From Phaeoceros laevis (Eukaryota; Anthocerotophyta; Anthocerotopsida; Notothyladales), in contig JBNGIQ010009497.1 of the NCBI GenBank assembly GCA_049999765.1, forward strand, positions 109,047-145,726: a stretch of DNA of 36,680 bases, written 5' to 3'. Both the position numbers and the translations under genes were made by a program. The first letter of the stretch is position 1; each line of letters begins with the position of its first letter. Positions 30,999 through 36,680 of this stretch are shown one piece after another. Below the pieces are notes generated by a model that saw nothing but the letters and a program-made list of their open reading frames with translations, searched no databases and was not told the origin of the DNA.

Positions 30999-33349
30999 TC
31001 AACTTCTTTTGATTAACTTGACTTCAGCTTTCCCAGCCCCACGTCCGGACATAACTATCCTCTTTCTGGAGGAAGGAAAGCTTGCACTCCAGTTGACAAG
31101 AGGGCAAGGGCCCTCTGTTTTGCGCCGAGGTCGTCCACGAGCTGCACAATTTGGGCAACTCCTGCCGTGTGTGACAAACAAACAGTGCAGATCAAACTTG
31201 AGATTGTTGGGTATCCTTTGATTAAGGTGTAAATACGTTCTCTCTCTATCTGCATCCTCAGGTACCCAGCCAAGCATCTTGGAAATTCTGAACACCTACA
31301 TCACAGCAGAGACCTGTTTCTGTCAGACGGTGCAGCTAGAACTCGAAGTCAGAAGACCTTGAAACTGGAAAAGCAACGCAAAGCAAAAGACGGTGAGCTT
31401 ACATGGGTATCAACTGGAAACTCATCACGCTCAAGGTGGAACATGAGGACACAAGCCACCTGAAAATGATCACAAAGCGTGGCTCAAGACTGTTAGCACA
31501 TCTCTGAGAGCAGGGACAGTGACAGGGCAGACATAATAAACGACATGAAGGTCGAAGCCCACCGTCTTTGGGCCGACACCTTTGAATCGGCACAGTTCCC
31601 CTTTGATTTCTGCTTCCGACATACTCCGGAGATGTTCCAAAGAGATCTCTCCACGTTCTTGCAGCAAGGTTGTAAGGATCGTTTGAATACGTTCTCCTTT
31701 CTGGGCTGATAGACCCGCACATCTGATGGCCTCTGCCACTGCCTCTGGCTCTGCCTTCTGAACCTGCATGCTTACAAAAAGGAGTCAAGAGCTACACCAG
31801 ACACACGAACTGGAAATGTGGCCCATGTTCCAAGATTGTCCCTAACCTCTTCCCAGGAAGGAAAAACCCTTTTCAGGTTGTGGAAAGCTCTTGAAGAATT
31901 GGCATCAGTTGTGTTTTGTGAGAGGATGGTTCCCACAAGAGAGTCAAGCACAGACCGCTCGAGACAACAAAGACAGCCAGCGACGGCCTTGTCATTGGAG
32001 ACACAAGATAGAGCCAGTTTCTCCCCGGGAGAATAGATCAGTTTCCTGGCTGCAAGACCATCCTGACCCTTTTCATCCGAAGCCCCAGGCTCGCTCTTGA
32101 TTGACCACTCATTTGCCCCCAAAGGACTAGCATCCTGCGTCAATGACCTCGTTAGCTGCCTCCTCCAGCCCCGATTGAGCTGAAGAAAATGGACATAGAA
32201 GAAGCGTGAAAGCGAACTTACAGAATTGCAGCTGAGAGTGAGGATGGGGGTGTCATCAGCTATCGGGATAATACGACGAGGGGGGCGGTCAGGATTCAAT
32301 TGGAGAGGAGAACCATGAAGTTGGTAGAGCCGCTCCGCAACTTCTTTACATTCCTCAGGACAAGGTCGAGGAAAGGTTGGATATGGACCACTGTAAGCTG
32401 ATAGCTCAAGTGCAGCAGCAGGACCTGCCACCAGCACACCTGTGCCAGTGGGAGCAGCCGTCAACAGAGCCCTCTTCTTCCTGGACGGTCCAGGGGTTTC
32501 CACCACTTCAGCAGGAATGTTGGAAACCACCACTAGTTCCCGACATGAGGTTTCCCCAGCTGGCTTTGCATCACTCGTCTCCACACAGTCAAGTACCTCC
32601 TCCTTGACAGCCTTCAGGCAATTTACAGCTCCAGCAGTCTCTTCCACTCTCTCAATCTTGGGAACTTTCCCTGCCAGCTCCTGCCGAGTGCTGGGAACGG
32701 ACGTGAACCGTTTCCTTTTCCCCCGAGCCCCAACTTTCTGCAAAGCTCCCTCCTGGACCTCGGGAACGGCATCCCCACGGCCTGAGCTGCCAGACCTGCG
32801 CAATGTCCGATTCCTGGACTTCCCAACCATGCTGGGAACTGGTGGTTTCTCGTCTTGCGGCTCCTGCTTGACAATGCTGGGCACGCCTTTTGCAGGATCC
32901 CCAGCTGCACTCTCATTACCCGGATAGATCTCAGCATCGAAGTTCAGCTTCCTCTTGCTCCCCTGTATCGTCCTGCCAAGTGAGAGTCCAGCTTTGTAGC
33001 TCTGTTTCACTAACCGCTGCCTCTGGGTCTTCTGTACCATCTCGCAGCTGCCACTGGGTACCCCAGCTGATTTCCGGGTGTTCACAGGACTTGGAGTAAT
33101 CACCGGGCTCGTGAGGGAGCCGCCTGACGCTACCTTGGATTTGCACAGCTCCGGAGGGGACGGCTGAAGACGCAGGGTAAGCGCAGTCAGGCTCCTCCGC
33201 CCAGCAGCCATCTCCCACACTCCACCAAAATTAGTGAAGAGCAACCTCATCCAACGTCCACCCACAAATTTACACGATTCCTCGGCACTGCTGCTTCGGG
33301 TCCCGACAGCGGTAGAGCCACGGCAAGAACACGAGTAGCAGCAAACCAA
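30999..33349 (-). CDS. HhH-GPD DNA glycosylase/AP lyase (At3g47830-like) with long N-terminal extension, 4 exons
   Basis: Exons, 5' to 3': 33349-31847, 31763-31563, 31459-31403, 31295-30999. They total 2058 nt (685 aa). Family enzymes remove damaged or modified bases. Blocks shared with At3g47830 are SGPYPTFPRPCPEECKEVAE, SVLDSLVGTILSQNTTDANS, CRFKGVGPKTVACVLMFHL (helix-hairpin-helix, with the catalytic Lys of bifunctional members), EFPVDTH (catalytic Asp), and ISKMLGWVPEDADRERTYLH. Four cysteines in HCLFVTHGRSCPNC...GPC could hold a 4Fe-4S cluster, with spacing CX8CX2CX13C. The N-terminal extension is basic and low in complexity, far longer than in the roughly 290-aa Arabidopsis protein. The start could be ATG 33349 or ATG 33211 (MAAGRRS). 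A 42-nt GTAAGT...TTCAG segment (about 32223-32182) keeps the frame whether or not it is spliced. Confidence 0.9.
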
Positions 33350-33552
33350 CTTCAGGTTACCTGAGCTGCAACAAGAGCGGGAGAGAGCAGGCGAGTGGCG
33401 GGAACAATGCTGTCTGTCTGTCGATTCCCGCCCAACCTGTGACGTGGCTCTCTGTCGTTGACGGATCCCAGTCTTTGCGGAGCCTTCCCCTTGTACACTG
33501 TCTGCTTTGCTCGTAACTGGTTACCGCCGCTGGCTCCCGCTGGGTGGATGCT
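33350..33552. promoter_or_regulatory. Divergent promoter region (glycosylase / PLP enzyme)
   Basis: Only 203 bp separate the two start codons, which point away from each other, so both promoters must lie here or overlap the leaders. An out-of-frame ATG at 33548 sits 5 nt before the chosen ATG 33553 of the plus-strand gene. No specific element was identified. Confidence 0.5.
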
Positions 33553-36019
33553 ATGGCTACAGCGTTCTTCCGCCCGGTGTATCCTCTGTTTGCTCAGCGG
33601 GACGGGTTGGCGGTCTCTAGGAGTGCCAGATACGTTCCAAGCTCAAGCTCAATCAGGTGTTCCAATTCTGCGGAATCTCCTTTTTGCCGGGAGGTGAGAA
33701 AGCTACATCCTCTTCGTCCAGCGAGTACGTTTGGTGTTGGATGCTGCAAGTTCAGAATCACAATTGACATTTTGTACGCAGGTTGCGGATGCTGTGAATG
33801 TGCTTCGTCCGCACTTTGCAGCGGTGGATGGCATGGTTGCGGTCAATGTCAAACGAGTACTGAAGGCATACAACAATGCTCGCGTCGGCTCTCATGTATG
33901 AAGCCAAAGCTGAAGCCTCGTAATCTTGTCATTGAGGGCATGAGCGTTACCTGATGGGATTCTTCATGCAGCATTTCGCAGGCACCACAGGCTACGGCCA
34001 CGATAGTGCAGGCGGTCGGGAGGCACTGGACAAGGCTTTTGCTGAGATTGTTGGGGCAGAGGCTGCAATTGTCCGCTCTCAGGTAATCTCGCCGAATTGC
34101 ATGGGCTGAGAAGGCCATGGAATGTGGGTACATGGGAAGGCCCCTTGTTGACCCATCTGCCTTGTGTGTTGATGATGCAGTTTTTCTCTGGGACCCATGC
34201 TATAGCCTGTGCACTGTTCGCAGCCCTTCGGCCTCATGGCGAGGTAAGGTCTCAAAGTCAGCTAGGTTATTGGATATTCTGTACCTTTGTTGTCTGTTTG
34301 ACTGTTCGGAAGTTCTTCGGCGGTGTTAAAATTACTGCAGCTCCTGTCAGTTGCAGGTTCTCCTTACGATACACTGGAAGAAGTGATAGGGTTGCGTGCT
34401 ACACCTGGACATGGGTCCTTGAAAGAATTTGGAGTGTCTTACAGAGAAATCCCAGTAAGGATTTTGGAGTGTCTTACAGAGAAAATCCCAGTAAGGGAAG
34501 GGGAAGTGACGGTTGTGAAGGATTTTGTAACTAAATGCTGAGCAAGTAGATGCCTTTTGTAGCTTGCAGCAGACGGTGGATTGGACTGGGAGGCACTCTC
34601 TGTTTCTGTCAGGCCTGAGACACAGTGTGCTTTGATCCAAAGGTCCTGTGGGTACTCATGGCGTAAGTCACTGAGCGTTTTAGAGATAGAGCGGGCTATA
34701 TCAATCATCAAGGCGAGTGACTTTTGGCAACCATCCATGCTTGTCGTTATTCACATTCCTTATGCCCAGTGGGTGAGCCCGAACCTTTGTCTGAAATGAA
34801 TGTTGCTTTTCAGGCACAAAATCCTCAGTGCGTTGTTGTAGTTGACAACTGCTATGGGGAGTTCATTGAGCCCCTAGAGCCAACCGCTGTGGTACGACCC
34901 TGGTTTCTGTAAAAAGCTTTCTTCCTTGAACTAGGTTGTGTAATGCCCTGTTCTGGTAAGTTGCTAAAAGAGTGTGGAACCCTGTCAATCATCCTTGCAG
35001 GGGGCTGATCTGATGGCAGGTAGCCTGATCAAGAATCCTGGCGGTACAATTGCACCAACTGGAGGATATGTTGCAGGGACGGCCAACATGGTGGAAGGAG
35101 CAGCGGCTCGTCTTTCAGCCCCAGGAATCGGCATAGACTCTGGAGCAACCTCTGGGGAGGTCATGCGGCTACTGTTCCAAGGCCTATTTCTTGCACCTCA
35201 AATGGTCGGAGAATCCATCAAGGTGAGTAGACAGAGGCAACTGGCAGAGCTTTCTAGTTGTGCTGAGGTGAGGTTACAGTTGCAGTAATCATCTCAACAA
35301 CATGCAGGGCTCCTTACTGGTAGCAGAGGTAATGTCTGCTGAAGGATACAAAGTGCAACCACCACCTCGAGTTGTTCGTCGTGACATCATCCAGGTAGGA
35401 AGTACTTGCATTCAGGCTGGCTTGCAGACACGTTTAATGGCATGGCAGCCTACAGAGCTGAAACAAAGTTGCACACATCCATCCAGGCGGTGGAGCTCGG
35501 CGATCGGGAGCGGCTGCTCGCCTTCTGCGAGGCAGTGCAGAAGCAGTGCCCCGTGGGTGCCTACATCCAGCCGGTTGCAGGTGCAACTGCTGGTTACCAG
35601 TCAGAGGTATGGTGTTACTGTCATGGAGGGCCTTCCTAGTTGCTTTGCCAAGGTCCTTGTAGAGTGGCTAACCTGAGGGTTGTGGTTCTGGACAGGTTGT
35701 TTTCGCAGACGGCACGTTCATAGATGGCAGCACCAGCGAGCTGTCGTGCGATGGTCCACTGAGAGAGCCTTACATTGTCTTCTGTCAGGTACCACCTAGG
35801 CAGATTATGTCGGTGACGAGCAACATATTGTTCTTGTGTTTGGGGAAGATTGCTCAGGTTCTTGTTTGTACTGAATCGCAGGGTGGCACTCATTGGACCC
35901 ATTGGGCACTTGCCCTGGAGAGTGTCTTGGCATCACTACCCAAATTAGAAGTAGAGCAAGGAAGGAGGTCTGTCTATGGTGGTTGTTGGGTGGAGCCGCC
36001 GGCTCTGGTCACAAATTGA
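33553..36019 (+). CDS. PLP-dependent aluminium-resistance/YnbB-family lyase, likely plastid-targeted, 12 exons
   Basis: Exons: 33553-33693, 33782-33895, 33972-34082, 34181-34243, 34341-34454, 34563-34712, 34814-34891, 35001-35222, 35308-35394, 35487-35606, 35696-35788, 35882-36019. They total 1431 nt (476 aa). The family (PF06838, methionine gamma-lyase-like, named for aluminium resistance in bacteria) is a fold-type I PLP group whose natural substrate is poorly known. Seen here: HFAGTTGYGHDSAGGREALD, VRSQFFSGTHAIACALFAAL, AGSPYDTLEEVIG, CVVVVDNCYGEF (Asp for PLP nitrogen), LMAGSLIKNPGGTIAPTGGY (PLP Lys), IDSGATSGEVMRLLFQGLFL, and DGPLREPYIVFCQGGTHWTH. The first 47 residues are Ser/Arg-rich, as in chloroplast transit peptides. 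Every intron is phase 0. Intron 6 has a GC donor (34713). Exon 5 has two donors, 36 nt apart. Confidence 0.9.
34427..34496 (+). repeat. 35-36-bp tandem duplication covering a splice donor
   Basis: TTTGGAGTGTCTTACAGAGAAATCCCAGTAAGG-type sequence is present twice, with the donor GT at 34455 and at 34491. The second copy has one extra A, so the donors are 36 nt apart and both keep the reading frame. Use of the second adds 12 residues. Confidence 0.85.
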
Positions 36020-36680
36020 AAAGCTTTTCACAAGCTTTTCACGACTTATTACTTACCGGCAATAGCAAATTAGCAACATGCTTCAAAGACCTCTCCTCGA
36101 TGTCGTATGGCCATGTCTAAGTGAGACTAGTTACACCATACAGTAACTATTATTATTATAATGTTCAGTTTTTGACAAAGTATTGCACTTGCATTCAGAT
36201 TTGAGGGCTTGAGGTGGAGCGTTCTTGTCTCGTTTGCACTTTACAGCTCCGTCGGTGGGGTCTCACGGCTTTTGTCCACATCCATCCTATCCATGGCAGC
36301 CACCTAAGTCCGCCTGCCATCGCCGTACGTCCTGCACCAACCGTAGCCTTGTACGGTCAACGAGACACCAACTTGTCACGGCAGCACACATGTCCGAAGC
36401 TCCCAAGAGACCCGGCTACGCCTGGTCATTTGGCACATGAGCGTATACAGTAGAAGGAAGCAGCAGGTTCCCGGTAAGCTTCCCCGTCACCCATGGACTC
36501 CTTTAAATTGCAGGTCTCGCACTCCTCCCTCATCAAGCAATTTCAGCTTCGAGTACACCACAAAGCGTCGTACCTTGCGCGCTCTGATCTGCTTCCTGCT
36601 TCGACACTGCATTCGATTGCAACCACCGTCTCATCTCCGACAATTTTTCTGCGAGCCAGAAATTCCCTCCCATCCGGCGG
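36020..36680. other. 3' flank of the PLP gene and unassigned sequence to the window end
   Basis: A short AAGCTTTTCAC duplication lies at about 36020-36040, and a TATTATTATTATAATG stretch at about 36149-36164 may belong to the polyadenylation region. Nothing codable was recognised up to 36680. Confidence 0.4.

Overview
The window is nuclear DNA from a land plant with a compact genome. Protein-coding genes are split by short GT-AG introns (mostly about 80-200 bp), intergenic gaps are small, and the encoded families are plant-typical: sterol C24-methyltransferase, PPR-DYW editing factor, GH17 glucanase with an X8 domain, and the plant BLTP3/UHRF1BP1-like protein. The PPR locus ends in Gly-Arg-Pro instead of Asp-Tyr-Trp. 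From memory, that C-terminus marks the DYW:KP class of hornworts, lycophytes and ferns, where U-to-C editing occurs. With introns this short, a hornwort or a small-genome lycophyte is the best guess. No marker gene settles it.

Layout from left to right. 1-1.26 kb: 3' end of a LINE (RNase H and zinc knuckle of ORF2, then an AAAC-type tail). 1.79-8.0 kb (+): a 20-exon BLTP3/UHRF1BP1-like lipid-transfer protein. 9.08-11.67 kb (+): a 13-exon sterol methyltransferase (SMT1). About 12.1 kb (-): a possible receptor-kinase relic. 13.4-16.1 kb (+): a PPR locus with an OSB-type PDF motif at the N-terminus and a GRP-type DYW domain at the C-terminus, broken by five indels. 16.1-17.7 kb: tandem repeats, one assembly gap and a cluster of inverted repeats. 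18.05-20.79 kb (-): SRP72. 22.0-22.7 kb (-): DTW-domain tRNA aminocarboxypropyltransferase. 23.07-25.74 kb (+): two tandem paralogous BTB/POZ genes with an N-terminal coiled coil. 25.7-28.5 kb: repeat-rich spacer. 28.57-30.40 kb (+): GPI-type beta-1,3-glucanase with X8 domain. 31.0-33.35 kb (-): HhH-GPD DNA glycosylase. 33.55-36.02 kb (+): plastid-targeted-looking PLP enzyme of the aluminium-resistance/YnbB family, divergent from the glycosylase.

The genes are mostly unrelated housekeeping functions and do not form a pathway cluster. The local structure worth attention is the PPR locus, the two BTB paralogs, the inverted-repeat cluster at 17.4-17.7 kb, and a 35-36 bp duplication that creates a second in-frame splice donor in the PLP gene. 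Exon coordinates were built by hand from conserved protein sequence and splice sites. In every intact multi-exon model the exon lengths sum to a multiple of three.
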